DNA of 64,000 bases from Actinernus sp. WN-2022 (Eukaryota; Cnidaria; Anthozoa; Actiniaria; Actinernidae): contig JAOWCC010000019.1 in assembly GCA_030867875.1 (NCBI GenBank), positions 37,181,976-37,245,975 of the forward strand. The letters run 5' to 3'. The notes beneath the pieces are model-generated. The model had not been told where the DNA came from, did not search any database, and saw nothing but the letters and a program-made list of their open reading frames with translations. The position numbers were made by a program, and so were the translations under genes. This document shows, one piece after another, positions 1-10,710 of this stretch; within the stretch, counting starts at the first letter, position 1; the number at the start of each line of letters is the position of its first letter.

Positions 1-328
1 AAGGCTTCTCGTCTTTCTTATGCTGTGGTAATGTACTGTAGCAATCTTTTAACTCACGAGCTTGATTATAAAATGATTATTGGAGTTTTGTCTGGTAGTA
101 TGCAAGACCGCGGGTACTCGAACTTTCAGGAAATGGAAAAAAATCGTGGATTTGTGTTCGATTGCAAACTACGTGGCACAAGAAAGTAAACGAGATCGGT
201 TACTCCAAATAGCAGTCTAGGCGGGAAACTATGGCGTTATATCCCCGCCAAAATTCGACTTTCGCTTGCTAAGTTCAAGTTTATAATTTCACTTTATTGT
301 CCATAATGCGCCATTTCAGTTTTACGAT
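1..328. other. AT-rich DNA, no gene seen
   Basis: No open frame, RNA gene or repeat boundary can be supported here. The stretch simply leads into the minisatellite that follows. Confidence 0.4.
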
Positions 329-505
329 TCGACATTGGAGTTTCGCATTGCGACATCGAATTTTTACTTTCGATATTGGAGTTTTACTTTCGATATTGGA
401 GTTTTACTTTCGACATTGGAGTTTTACTTTCGACATTGGAGTTTTACTTTCGACATCAGGAGTTTTACTTTTCGACATTGGAGTTTTACTTTCGACATTC
501 TAGTA
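329..505. repeat. 20-bp minisatellite, about nine units
   Basis: Tandem units close to CGACATTGGAGTTTTACTTT repeat with a 20-bp period. The first units are degenerate and the later ones nearly identical. Open frames across it (FRHWSFTFDI-type repeats) are products of the periodicity and not proteins. The unit length matches the arrays at the ends of the large transposon at 7862-20239, but the unit sequence is different. Confidence 0.85.
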
Positions 506-641
506 ACGCTTTTAAAGATTTACTTTTATTTTACTACGTACGATCATGTCAATTTCACATAATAAAAACATAGTGTCGCGTTGTTGGTTGTTTTCCAGGC
601 GCCATTCGTGTTCCACGGGCTGTGGTTTTCTTGGAGTTCCG

Positions 642-956
642 ACCACAGGCCGCCCAAGTTCTGACTGTATAACAAGGTTTGTATGGGAGTTCTTCCGATA
701 ACTCAGAATAATAAGATAAATATTCTGTAATACAAGGTAAATAAAGGAAGAAGACTTACTTGAAGTTGTTTTGTCGTCCTATGTGTGTTTCAGGTTCTAG
801 CGACCTGAAACACACATAGGACGACAAAACAACTTCAAGTAAGTCTTCTTCCTTTATTTACCTTGTATTACAGAATATTTATGTTATTATTCTGAGTTAT
901 CGGAAGAACTCCCATACAAACCTTGTTATACAGTCAGAACTTGGGCGGCCTGTGGT
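642..956. mobile_element. Fold-back (hairpin) element with about 150-bp arms
   Basis: The left half, starting ACCACAGGCCGCCCAAG, is almost perfectly repeated in reverse complement on the right, ending CTTGGGCGGCCTGTGGT. The centre lies near 799 between CAGGT and ACCTG. It has no coding capacity and looks like a palindromic MITE. Confidence 0.85.
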
Positions 957-993
957 TAATTCAAATGAGTTGTATTTGTGAATTCCCATTGTT

Positions 994-1833
994 TAAAGGG
1001 GGAACTGAACCCTAAAATCAACCCAACGTCTATACAAACGTGTATTCGAAATAAATAGGTTCTGCTATTTTTATTTTGCTGTGTTGCGCGTCTATGAATA
1101 GAAAATCTGAAAACCTTCCTGAGGGCTCAAGTCCTGTGACGTTAGGTACAGGGAATAAATTAGTTCGGCCATGCTGTCCCCGACACTGAAAAGCGGGACT
1201 AATTATGGACCATTGTGTTTTATTTGTACTGGAGATGTGATTGTTTTTCCTTGGTATGTATGTAAAGGATCAAAACCGCAGGTTCGGCCTTTCATTGAAA
1301 TTAAAGCGGTTTTGAACCGACTTAATAACCAGGCGCGAATAATTCCATTGTTCTCATGCAATCACAGTTTTTACACGCCTAACCTATGTGTAATTGCGTT
1401 TTGCTAATTGGGTTCCGTTTTATAGAATTAGCAAAAAGTAATTAGTAAAAGTGGATAAATAGCGTACTCATTTTCCTAATCGGGCAACCATTGTTAATCA
1501 GTCGCATTTGTGCTGTTGATTCAAAACCCAGGGCAGGTCTATATGTTAAAAATATAGACCTGTCCTGGGTTTTGAATTCAGCCCAGCTCTGCCTTTGCTA
1601 TTCAAATCAGGTCTTCCCATGAGGATCAAAACCTGCATAGAACAATGGAATTAGACGTTTCCACTGAATGAGTGCCACACAATATAGAGTTTTTCAGCGG
1701 AAAATCGAACTTGAAGACTAATTTTCACTTCAAAGTCGACGCTTAACACAGAAAATATCCGAAGTTATTTCTTTCGAATACATCTTTGTATAGACGTTGG
1801 GTTGATTTTAGGGTTCAGCCGGTTCCCCTTTAA
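994..1833. mobile_element. TTAA-type MITE, family A, copy 1 (with internal insertion)
   Basis: It starts TTTAAAGGGGGAACTGAACC and ends with the reciprocal TTCCCCTTTAA. The same subterminal words (CTAAAATCAACCCAACGTCT, TTCGAAATAAATAGGTTCTG) recur in the copies at 4004, 15317 and 20656. A 25-bp-arm palindrome at 1520-1576 makes this copy longer than the others. The TTAA termini suggest a piggyBac- or Kolobok-type non-autonomous element. This is inferred from the ends only, as no transposase is present. Confidence 0.75.
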
Positions 1834-2493
1834 TGAAACCCTTATTTCAAGAAAGGCCGTCTGGCCTGGATTTGTTTTTAGAACTGCTGTATTGATGTTG
1901 ATGTAAAGGGAGAATCTTAGGACTTTCAGAAACCAAACAAATGGAGAATTAGTTAGAAGAATTGCCAGAAATGGGGTCTTTCTAGGTGTATCAACATCCT
2001 GAAATTCAGGCAATGAACAACTATTGTTTGGTTAGGGTTCTTTGTACTTTCAGGGTATTGTTTTGCTGTAGTTCATTGTCGTTTGTGTACCAAATCAATC
2101 TTCAAAGACTGTTTATCTATATCCGTTTGGTAGTCATTATTTAGAACTTTTACGAGTTTGCAACAGCTGAGATTCAATTAGTGTAACGATTACCTGGTTT
2201 TAGGAACCCTTTATGATTTATATGTTTGGGCTAAACCACAATGATTCCTCCTCTACATTAAGTAATAGTTCGCGTTAGAACAGGAGCACCAATGGCCAGG
2301 AATGCACAAAGGTGTTAATTTTTCTATTATTGACACTTTACATCTCGTTGGTTAAACAGAAATAAACCTAAAAATAGGAAAGAACTCTGATTTCACAATA
2401 TTTTTTCAAATAAAATGATTGAAACGGACAATATGTAGCTATGTAAAAAGAGAGAAAGAAATCCTATGTGGGGAACATTGAAATATTTTATAA
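1834..2493. other. No gene seen
   Basis: AT-rich intergenic DNA. The only longer frame (minus strand, 1765-2013) begins in MITE A sequence and has no recognisable domain. Confidence 0.4.
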
Positions 2494-2849
2494 TAGCTGC
2501 GGTTACACTAGACCAGTTTTACTAGGTATATTGGAAATTTACCCGGGTAAATTCGTATTTTTGTGTCTGGTATGTTTCCATAGTTACGAAAGAAAGAACA
2601 ATTGAACTTTCCCTCGATAGCACCCCAGATAAGTCTTAGGGGTCGCTGCCGACCCCATATAGTTCAGCCATTGAAATTTCGAGGATCTGACAGTACAATA
2701 GGCCTTCGTGCCACAAAGTTACTGGGGCGTGATATTCAACGGTCTTCTTGTACCCGCTGTTCCCAGATAAATTCAAACCCCAGATGGATTTTATTGGGGC
2801 CTGTTTTACTGGGTAAACGACTTTATCTGTGGTAGTGTAACCGCAGCTA
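2494..2849. mobile_element. MITE with 17-bp terminal inverted repeats
   Basis: The ends are TAGCTGCGGTTACACTA and the exact reverse complement TAGTGTAACCGCAGCTA, 356 bp apart. The interior has no coding signal. The superfamily cannot be assigned from the ends alone. Confidence 0.8.
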
Positions 2850-3330
2850 ATATCTCCGCTTTTGTTTTAATGTCTTTCTATTGGCTGAATTTTTTTTGGA
2901 ATCAAAAACATCCATACGAATGATTTCATGCATTTTAATTTGAGAATATTAATACCACTAGTCAAGAGATATCTTTAGAAAAAAATGAACCATTTTCTAT
3001 GTGGAATTAGTGAAATTACATTCATTGCCGCGGAACAATAGATCTTGCTTCAGTTCTTATACGAACCATTACTTAAAGTTATCCTCATGATGCACTTTAT
3101 CAATTGAAACCCCGACTCCCCCTCTAGGGGTAGGTGAAGAGTCCCCAGTGTAAGAAAAACCCACCCCCTGGGGCGCTTTATGCATTTAAATGGACAATCC
3201 CCACCTCGAACTATTTTATTTCTTGTCTTATGTATTTTTATAGCACTAAAACTAACGTGAATAATACCAAAATTAACGTGAATCAGTGCTATCTGAAGCG
3301 TGATTGTCGAACGTAATGGATGTAATATTT

Positions 3331-3474
3331 CTAAGCCAAGTGATTGTTTTAGACGTGGTTTCTAGATCCGAGTGCCATGAACAATGTCGAGGGCGTAGCC
3401 CGAGGGCGTAGCCCGAGACATTGTTCATGGCACTCGGATCTAGAAACCACGTCTAAAACAATCACGCGGCTTAG
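3331..3474. mobile_element. Short palindromic fold-back element
   Basis: Arms of about 58 bp (CTAAGCC...GTGATTGTTTTAGACGTGG and its reverse complement ending GGCTTAG) flank a centre in which GAGGGCGTAGCCC is duplicated. The left arm differs from the right by a small change near AAGTGATTG versus ATCACGCGG. Confidence 0.8.
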
Positions 3475-3762
3475 AAATGGCTTCTCACACATCATTAGAT
3501 ATTCACGACACAGAGGACAATGTTGAACAAACATTACTGGTTATTGCACGTTCTGACTATAAAAGAGTAACGATGTGGTTTGAAAGGTGAACATTCCATG
3601 AAATACGTAGTGTGGAAAGACTACTGGAAAGAACACTTTCTGTACCGTAATTCGCATTTTGAAAGAACTTGCGATGGAGGGAAAAAAGCTAACCCGTTGG
3701 ATGTTAAGAACTTCTCGTAAGTATACAGAGGTTTTATTTTAACGAGCATTTTTTTTATACCC

Positions 3763-4003
3763 GTGGCAAACCTGGTTATTAATGTTGTCTTATGTTTAGT
3801 TTTCACTGAGATATTTAGAAACGTTTTGGATGCTGAAGTGAAGAAGTCACACAGAGCTGGCGACCACTTGTCGGATAAACATTCTCGTGAGGAGAAGAAA
3901 CCAGTCACCCAAGAGGAAGATACACTGCTGTGCACAATGGAATTACTTGGAGATAAGAATGCAGAAACTTTGTTAAATACTATTTACTTTAGTAATTGTA
4001 CGG
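3763..4003 (+). pseudogene. Crypton-like tyrosine recombinase (DUF3504) fragment
   Basis: The frame contains KKPVTQEEDTLLCTMELLGD followed by AETLLNTIYFSNC. This resembles the stretch of Crypton-derived tyrosine recombinases (the DUF3504 domain, also found in QRICH1/ZMYM-type proteins) that reads roughly P-T-E-E-x-x-L-W, LLG, and LLNTVYFYN before the FGLR-x-x-x-EHR motif. Similarity starts near 3802, has no proper N terminus, and is cut at 4003 by MITE family A copy 2, immediately before the expected FGLR segment. It is therefore a broken remnant. The catalytic Arg, His and Tyr residues of the recombinase are absent from the piece. A chance resemblance is possible because only about 50 residues align by eye. 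Confidence 0.5.
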
Positions 4004-4502
4004 TTAAAGGAGAACTAAACACTAAAATCAACCCAACGTCTTTACAAAGATGTATTCTAAAGAAATAAGTTCTGATATTTTATTTTTCTGTGTTGCGCGT
4101 CTATGAGGAGAAAATTAGTCTCCAAGTTCGATTTTCCGCTGAAAAATCTATATTGTGTGGCGGCTCAATTCAGTGCAAATTTCCCCATAACGTACGTCAC
4201 ACATACCAAGGAAGAACGATCACACCTCTAGCACAAAGAAAGCACAATGGTCCGCAATTAGAAGCCATTAGGCCTGCTATTCAATGTAGGGGACGGCATG
4301 GGAAAACTAATTTATTCCCCGTATACTACGTCACAAATTACAAGACTTGAGCCGTCTGTACATACCGGAGGCTGTGAGGAAGGTTTTCGGATTTTCTCTT
4401 GCTAGACGCGCAACACAGAAAAATTAAATAGCAGAACCTATTTATTTCGAATACATGTTTGTATAGACATTGGGTTGATTTTAGGGTTGAGTTCCCCTTT
4501 AA
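4004..4502. mobile_element. TTAA-type MITE, family A, copy 2
   Basis: About 499 bp, starting TTAAAGGAGAACTAAACAC and ending GAGTTCCCCTTTAA. It interrupts the Crypton-like fragment on its left. Internal words such as GGCGGCTCAATTCAGTGCAA are shared with copies 3 and 4. Confidence 0.8.
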
Positions 4503-4715
4503 TATTTCATTTTATCAGAAATAAGTTTGGGTTCCATGAATTTACGTTTAGCTTTATCGTTACTACATTAGGAACTGAAATATTGCTTAAATATTGAAAT
4601 ATGTATATCTCTTATTTTGATAACTTCTGTCCCGTTATTGTATGTAGATAGTTATCACGTTACATCAAATTGCCTAATTTCATGTCTCATGTTTTTAGAA
4701 CTGTAATCTAGAACT

Positions 4716-4858
4716 AATTTGCATATTGTCTGTACTTGGAAACGATTTCAAAGTACAGCAAATATGCAAATTTGCTATTGTTTTAACTTATTTGAATATT
4801 TTCTGTATTTGGAAACGATTTCAAAGTACAGCAATTATGTAAATTAGTTATTGTTTTA
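4716..4858. repeat. Tandem duplication of a roughly 72-bp unit
   Basis: Two neighbouring copies share GGAAACGATTTCAAAGTACA and a following GCTATTGTTTTA/GTTATTGTTTTA. They differ at several positions. No gene is involved. Confidence 0.75.
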
Positions 4859-5086
4859 TCCCGCAATTTCTCTCAGCTTCAAAGCCCTGCCCACTTGAAT
4901 AATTAACTTTGTCGTACTATCCCTAGTTTCATGTATCAACACGTGACCTCAAACAAGACTCCTCATTGGCCGATGTGTCATGAATATCTAATGATGTGTG
5001 AGAAGTGGATGTACAGGCCTGTTTGCAGGTTAGCGTGGATAGACATTTGAAGTAACGTTTCAAGGCCCTTGAAACTACTTAATAAT

Positions 5087-5297
5087 TTCATGCTAACTAC
5101 ATGACGTCAGGGGAGGCATCAATTATTATACAAAATGTTTTGTTACAATTAAACAAAGTTTTCAAATTATCAGTGGTTGAAATAGAATGATGTTAGAAAT
5201 TTGTTTTCCTATATCAGTAGAAACGCCCATTCACAACCACTAAGAAGTGATTGCAGACACCCCCTGACGTCATGTAATTAGCATTTTGGAGATTAAA
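5087..5297. mobile_element. MITE with TGACGTCA-bearing terminal inverted repeats
   Basis: The ends read CATGCTAACTACATGACGTC and, inverted, GACGTCATGTAATTAGCATT, so both carry a CRE-like TGACGTCA core. A second, partial copy in opposite orientation lies at 53590-53705. Confidence 0.75.
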
Positions 5298-5562
5298 ATC
5301 TCCTTAACTCAGCAGCACAGCATTCAAAGCAAAATATATTTTACCAATTTACTATTCACTTGATTTAGAATTGATATCTAAAATATAAAAAATAAGGTTC
5401 ATGGGCACTAACAATTATGCACTTGTTCTCGTGGGAGTACGAGTTTAGAACCTGGCGTGAAATTTGATGAAAACGTAGTTTGGCGCTATAGTTTGCGTCA
5501 CGGACATGCGCAGTGTCAGAGCAGAGTGCATAAAACAGGTCCCACATTGGAGAGTTATATAT

Positions 5563-5677
5563 TGAAGTTATAGGCCCGCAAACTCGGAACGTCTTAGGGA
5601 CGTTCGTATGGAAATTTCGACTGGGGGCATTCCATACACACGTCTAAAGTTTTCCGAGTTGGCGGGCCTATAACTTC
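5563..5677. mobile_element. Small MITE
   Basis: The terminal words GAAGTTATAGGCCCGC and GCGGGCCTATAACTTC are exact reverse complements about 115 bp apart. The similarity continues inward (AACTCGG and CCGAGTT). Confidence 0.75.
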
Positions 5678-6261
5678 GAGGTGCTCTTTTCAGCAGTATC
5701 AACGGTTATACGTATATATAAAAAGTTAAAAAAACGTAGGTCTATTCGATTCAATATGACGGATCGATCGCGCGCGCGGATTCACTATTTCTCAACACTT
5801 TTTGCATCTGCTGGACCCTGCACGAGATATATAATTGCAACGAGACCAAAGTAATTACTTGTTTGGGTATTCAACTGCATGGGTTTTCTCACATTAAAGT
5901 TAAGAGCTTCCTCCTCCAGGAAATATCTTGCGATCTATAAACAATATTAAAACGATACATGTTAATTTCTCATTCCTTATTTTGGAATACGGGTCGTTGG
6001 ATTAAAGTGTTTTATAGTCAAATGTTTTATCATTAATTTCGATTCTGAATCAAGTGAACAGTTGAATATTTCTTGATTTGAGTGTTGGGTCTTTTTTTAA
6101 TTTAAACATATAATGAAGTGTTTACCCCAAAAGTACAATTAAATGACTTATCTAGGGGGCTCACACTAAATATTGTACTTTTTTATTACGCGAACAGACA
6201 CACAAAAAAACGAAACAAAAAACACCACAATTGATAATGAAATATAATAATTAAACATAAG

Positions 6262-7004
6262 TCACAGAGAAACGATTTGTAGATAGAATAAAGCTTTGAA
6301 CTTTGCAAAAAAAAACGACAATATATATCAAAATCAAAATCTTTAACACCGTTGAGAATAAACTCGCTGCTCTGTGACCATTTCTCGCCCAGTAACTGTG
6401 CAGCAGAGGCAAAAAAGGAAGCTCGTTGGGCAGCGTAACGGGGACAAAATATAAAATAATGCTTAGGTGTTTCTTTAGCTAGTCCACATTCACATCTGTG
6501 AGAGACACAACAATTGATTTTGAAAAGATAACTATTCAGGGCACAAAACCAAGCCTGAGGCGAGTATGAAAAAATTATGCTAGTCTCGAATAGAAATAAT
6601 CAAGTAACTTATTATAGTTAAAAGGAAAAAATCACAGATCGCAAATTAAATTGAAAAGAAGGAAGCGAAATTGAATTCCTTACATCCAAATTTAGTGAAT
6701 TCCAAGACGTGATTGTGGAAGGCAGGAAAGACTGCTGAAAATTAACGGTTCTACAAGGAATAAGTGAAAAATCTTCACTTGATCTTAGGTTAAAATGTGT
6801 ACGTTCACTCACAGTAGTATTGGGTAATAGCTCTAATAAGTATGTGGGAACTAGTCCATTTACAATTTTATAAAAATGTATTAACTTATGCATTTTCCTC
6901 CTTACACTTAAACTCTCCCAATTAAGTAAGCTCTTCTCTCGGGCTTGTAGCACTTGTACCCTTAATTGCTCCGGTGACAACCATAGCAGCCTCATATTGG
7001 ACAC
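6262..7004 (-). pseudogene. LINE ORF2 C-terminal region, 5'-truncated and frameshifted
   Basis: On the minus strand, 7004-6618 reads a frame with SVRRKMHKLIHFYKIVNGLV and PSTITSWNSL. This is the post-RT region typical of non-LTR retrotransposon ORF2 proteins. Another frame, after a shift around 6600, reads HRCECGLAKETPKHYFIFCP then QLLGEKWSQSSEFILNG. This is the C-terminal Cys/His knuckle (C-x-C...H...C) of the same kind of protein, ending at a stop at 6262-6264. The RT core is missing, so this is an ordinary 5'-truncated copy. Clade is uncertain. Confidence 0.75.
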
Positions 7005-7010
7005 TCTATT

Positions 7011-7509
7011 AGGTTAGCATCTACATCACTACACGTACCGGCTTGAATGTATTACAAATATAGTATGGGTATTTCCTATTAATGGTTACATGGTTACAAG
7101 GCAAAAAGGCGAATAAACATTGTACATACATCTATTAATTCCAAAAAAGATGTTCGGTTAACAGGAAATGTTGTATTGTATATATACCTCTTATTTACCG
7201 AGTGCGAAGCGCGCAGGGCGCAGGCGATAAATTAAAAGGGTAAAAATGAGAATCCATAACTTACGGTACGGACTGAGCAAACGAAGTTTATAATAAGATG
7301 TTTAGTATATGGCTTCTTAAATTTCTTTGAGACCGAAATGGACGGAAGGTCCGTTGGGGAAGTTATGATGGATCTCATTGAGAAATCATAGCTCGCGAAA
7401 TTACTTAGCTATATAATAAAAGCTACTAGGGCCTGTTTGTTTTTCAAAAAGTGTCATCGCCAAAAATGCGAACGAATTGTGGGCACTCCAAGAGACCCTT
7501 TCTGCTTGC
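7011..7509. other. No gene seen
   Basis: AT-rich sequence between the LINE fragment and the next MITE. No open frame with recognisable content. Confidence 0.35.
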
Positions 7510-7670
7510 CTGTTTGTTGCCCCATTTCAGACCACGTGACGTTTCCCTTGAGTAATGCTTTCAGTTTTGTATTTTTGTATCCCAAGAGGAAATGTACCAA
7601 TTTCTATAGTTGGCACTGAATCCTGGCCTCTGGAGAACTATCATGTGGTCTGAAATGGGGCAACAAACAG
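7510..7670. mobile_element. MITE, GTTTGTTGCCCC family, copy 1
   Basis: The termini CTGTTTGTTGCCCCATTTCA and, inverted, TGAAATGGGGCAACAAACAG face each other. A diverged relative with the same plan lies at 17039-17209. Confidence 0.8.
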
Positions 7671-7861
7671 GGCGACAATCCATTTTTTCATGACAGCCGA
7701 CCGATGGTTCTTTGGGTTTCAATTTAAATTGATTGACGTTGTGGTTATACAAATAGTTCGTAGCGATCTCAAGTGCAAACGCGATTACCAAAATATAAAC
7801 TTCGTAGTTGCAAACTTAGCAATATTTTCGTATATATGGTTTTTGTACGGTGGCCCATTAG

Positions 7862-8188
7862 TGCCATTGTAAGTAGGTAGTTTTTTTGGAAATTCTGTAA
7901 CTATGGATCCAAAGTCGTAACTACGGATTCAAGTTGTAAATACGGATCCAAAGTCGTAACTATGGATCCAAAGTTGTAACTACGGTCCAAAGTCGTAACT
8001 ATGGATCCAAAGTGGTAACTGCGGATCCAAAGTTGTAACTGCGGATCCAAAGTTGTAACTAGGGATCCAAAGTTGTAACAACGGATCCAAAGTTGTAACT
8101 ACGGATCCAAAGTTGTAACTACGGATCCAAAGTTGTAACTACGGTTTAACTACGGATCCACGGGCGGGCACGTGATTCATCACGTGAT
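7862..8188 (+). repeat. Left terminal inverted repeat with 20-bp array
   Basis: After the 19-bp outer end and a short unique stretch, about 14 units of the type GGATCCAAAGTTGTAACTAC run to about 8158. Some units are shortened, for example by loss of GA near 7984. The array ends in a shared palindromic word CACGTGATTCATCACGTGAT at 8169-8188, which overlaps the first ATG of the HECT gene. Confidence 0.9.
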
Positions 8189-8246
8189 GACAGCGGTGTT
8201 GAAAATGGAGGACGTGAACGTGGAAGAGAAATGCAGCGTGGAAGCG
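8187..8246 (+). CDS. SAM/HECT gene, exon 1 (start codon to first donor)
   Basis: An ATG at 8187 (and a second in-frame ATG at 8205) opens a 20-codon exon encoding MEDVNVEEKCSVEA at its end, followed immediately by a good splice donor GTAAGG at 8247. The exon ends in phase 0, matching the next recognised exon at 10342. It begins inside the conserved inner edge of the transposon's left end, so transcription probably starts within the terminal repeat. The frame reading on past 8246 is intronic. Confidence rests on phase agreement and on the acidic, uninterrupted sequence, not on homology of this short exon itself. Confidence 0.6.
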
Positions 8247-10341
8247 GTAAGGTTTTCACCTTATATGACACGATATGTTTTAATGTGCGTAATTAACGGC
8301 TTTGCTAGGAGTTGTAGCTCAAACTGTAGTATTCGGTACTTAGTCATTTTATTTTAAATGTGTTATTTCTACCAAATTATATTGTTTCGTGTTCAGTCAG
8401 ACGGCTGAAATTCAGCCTATCGATGATTTTGCTACGCACGCGGAAGATTTTTTACGATCCTTCTTCGAAGTAACACACCCTTATGGCTCCCTGACTTTGT
8501 ATATCTATATTTTTCTCAAAATATGAATCGTATTTTAGACGCGTGATGTTGATCACACCGCGGCAAAACGGTATGCTCCGCTGGCCAAAAGAACGAAGGC
8601 TCTGCTATCAAATACAAATTACCGAGGGTTTCAACTTTTTTAGTAAATAATTTTATAACTTAGTAAACTCACAGTGAATTACAAATTAAGGAAACTTCAA
8701 CCTGTTAAAGTCTTAGGCTTAGCTTTTCAGTAGTTTTCTTATTTTTTGACAAAACAGTTCACAAATGGATGCTTTTAAGCAGAAATTTTGAAATCACGGG
8801 TATGTGCCTGTTGTTTCATTTCAGTTTTCGCGGGAAACTGGGGGCGGCCGCGCGCCGACAAGAAATAGCAAATACGCATGCGCGTAACGTTTTGCCGCGG
8901 TGTGGATGTTGATATTGTTGGTTGTAACGCACCTAGCCCCCAGGGAGGGGAGGCCGGGCAGATTGCATGGGGGGTGTGGGGTGTTATAAATCCTTTCAAA
9001 TTGTGTATAATGTACAAAATAATAAACATACCTTTTCGCTTCCATGCTGTTTCCTTTGTGGTTTTTCTTCTCTTGGAACCATTTTAAGGTGTTTTTAGGA
9101 GTTTTTCATCCACCTTGGCTCACCACCTACATGTAAGAATGAGAAGGCTTAATCTTCTGAAGACTTCTGCCACAATCACCTACAATCTTCACCTACAATC
9201 TTCATCTCCAAAATCTCGCTCTTAATCATTGAAATGCCATGAAACTCCTGTCATCGCTAGAATGATAAATGAACTAAGCCCCACATGAATTTCTGGATCC
9301 AGTGATCCCTCAATCTGGTAAAAATTGTTTTGCAACTTTCGACCAACTTCAAGGCTCCATACTAATGATGTTGGACACTGCATGAACACCAACCATCATG
9401 AGAGCCTTGTTATGGTGTAAGACAATTTTAACCTCAGACTCTAGTGACGGTTGGCGCTCGGTGCCAAATTCATTAGTAATGAGCCCGAAGTTTGGTCGAA
9501 AGTCCCGAAGTAGTATTTGATTTTTTCCAGAATAAGGGATTGCTGGATCCTGAAATTCAGACATGGCATAGTTCATTTATCATTCTAGCGACGACAGGAG
9601 TTTCGTGACAAAAAGTGAGATTTTGGAGATGAAGATTGTAGATGATTGTGGCCGAAGTCTTTGGAGATTCCAGCCTTCTCTCATTCTAGGTGGTCAGCTG
9701 AGGTGAATGAAATACTCCTATAAACACCTTAAAATGGTTCCAAGAGAAGAAAACCCACAAAGGAAACAACATGGAAGCGAAAAGGTATGTTCATTTGTAC
9801 ATTATACACAATTTGAAAGGATTTATAAAACCAGCCCACTCATACATGTATCTTCTCTCAGTCATATTTTCAAACCCATAGATTGAGCTGCCTGTGGGTT
9901 AATTTACCCACTTTAGAAAATAATAACAGTGATTGTGATATTCTTTAAATTTAAAAATTGAATTTAAATCATATTTCATATTAAATCATCATTCATTGTC
10001 CTTATCTGATAAGTTTGCTTTTTAAAATAGAACATCATTCAGTGAAATAAAGCCATTTCCAATAAAGTTATTTCCCACCATTGTAACCACAGGGAGCCCA
10101 TTCTTAACACAGAACTCCCAACTGCAATAATCTTGAACGTTTGTGTAGTGTTATTTTTGAGTTTTACTTTACAGAATTGCTATGAATCATGAATCTGTTG
10201 CTAATTCTAAACAGTTTTTTTTATATAAACAAATGAGTACTAATTGTCAAGAAAATAATACAAAAATACAACTTTAAAGCATACAAAAATGTAAGATATA
10301 GTTTTTATATGTATTATTTTTCTTCTGTTGATGGTAAATAG
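8247..10341. other. Intron 1 of the SAM/HECT gene
   Basis: It contains the 8985-9845 inverted repeat and otherwise no coding signal that I can recognise. Short frames with Pro-rich or Phe-rich sequence are judged to be chance. Confidence 0.5.
8985..9845. repeat. Large inverted repeat with arms of about 400 bp
   Basis: The left arm (TATAAATCCTTTCAAATTGT onward) reappears inverted up to about 9831. Shared blocks include ACACCTTAAAATGGTTCCAA, AACATGGAAGCGAAAAGGTATG and GAGATTTTGGAGATGAAGAT. In both arms, reading outward, ATGGAAGCGAAAAG is followed by GTATGT, which looks like a start codon followed by a splice donor. The two arms have diverged at many positions. Confidence 0.8.
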
Positions 10342-10407
10342 GTGTGTGAATTCTTGAGAAAAAGAGGAGTCAGTGAAGATGTAATACAAAGGTTTCAAAG
10401 AGAAAAG
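10342..10407 (+). CDS. SAM/HECT gene, exon 2 (SAM-like helix segment)
   Basis: The 66-bp exon is bounded by an acceptor (GGTAAATAG) and a donor (GTAAGA). It reads VCEFLRKRGVSEDVIQRFQ followed by REK in phase 0 at both ends. The pattern LRKRGVSEDVIQRFQREK matches the first helices of SAM-like domains found at the N terminus of many cnidarian and fish HECT or transposon-associated proteins. Further exons completing the SAM fold were not found between here and 13126. They may be lost, or too diverged to see. Confidence 0.6.
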
Positions 10408-10611
10408 GTAAGAAAGTTCCACAGTTTTATTTTAGCTGTTTATTTTTTATGATATTAATATTTGATGATATTAACAGTTATAAACCTCATGCACTGTATG
10501 CTCTACATGTACAATGTAGCTTACTTACTTCCTTCTTAACCTTTTCCTTTACCTTGTTTTGAAGCTTCATAATGAGGCTTCCCAACCAACTTCACAAATC
10601 ATAAGTAAGAG

Positions 10612-10710
10612 TTTCATACCGAGAACCGAGGTTCTAAGCCCTAAACATCCCAAGGACCGTAGGCCCCGAGGGATGTTTAGGGATTAGAACCGAAGGTTCT
10701 CAGTATGAAA
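10612..10710. repeat. Short palindrome
   Basis: TTTCATACCGAGAACC on the left pairs with GGTTCTCAGTATGAAA on the right. The inner words CCTAAACATCCC and GGGATGTTTAGG also pair. This is a fold-back MITE inside an intron. Confidence 0.75.

Noticed and set aside
297..573. Three overlapping frames rich in FRHWSF motifs
   Set aside because: These are read-through of the 20-bp minisatellite in all three frames.
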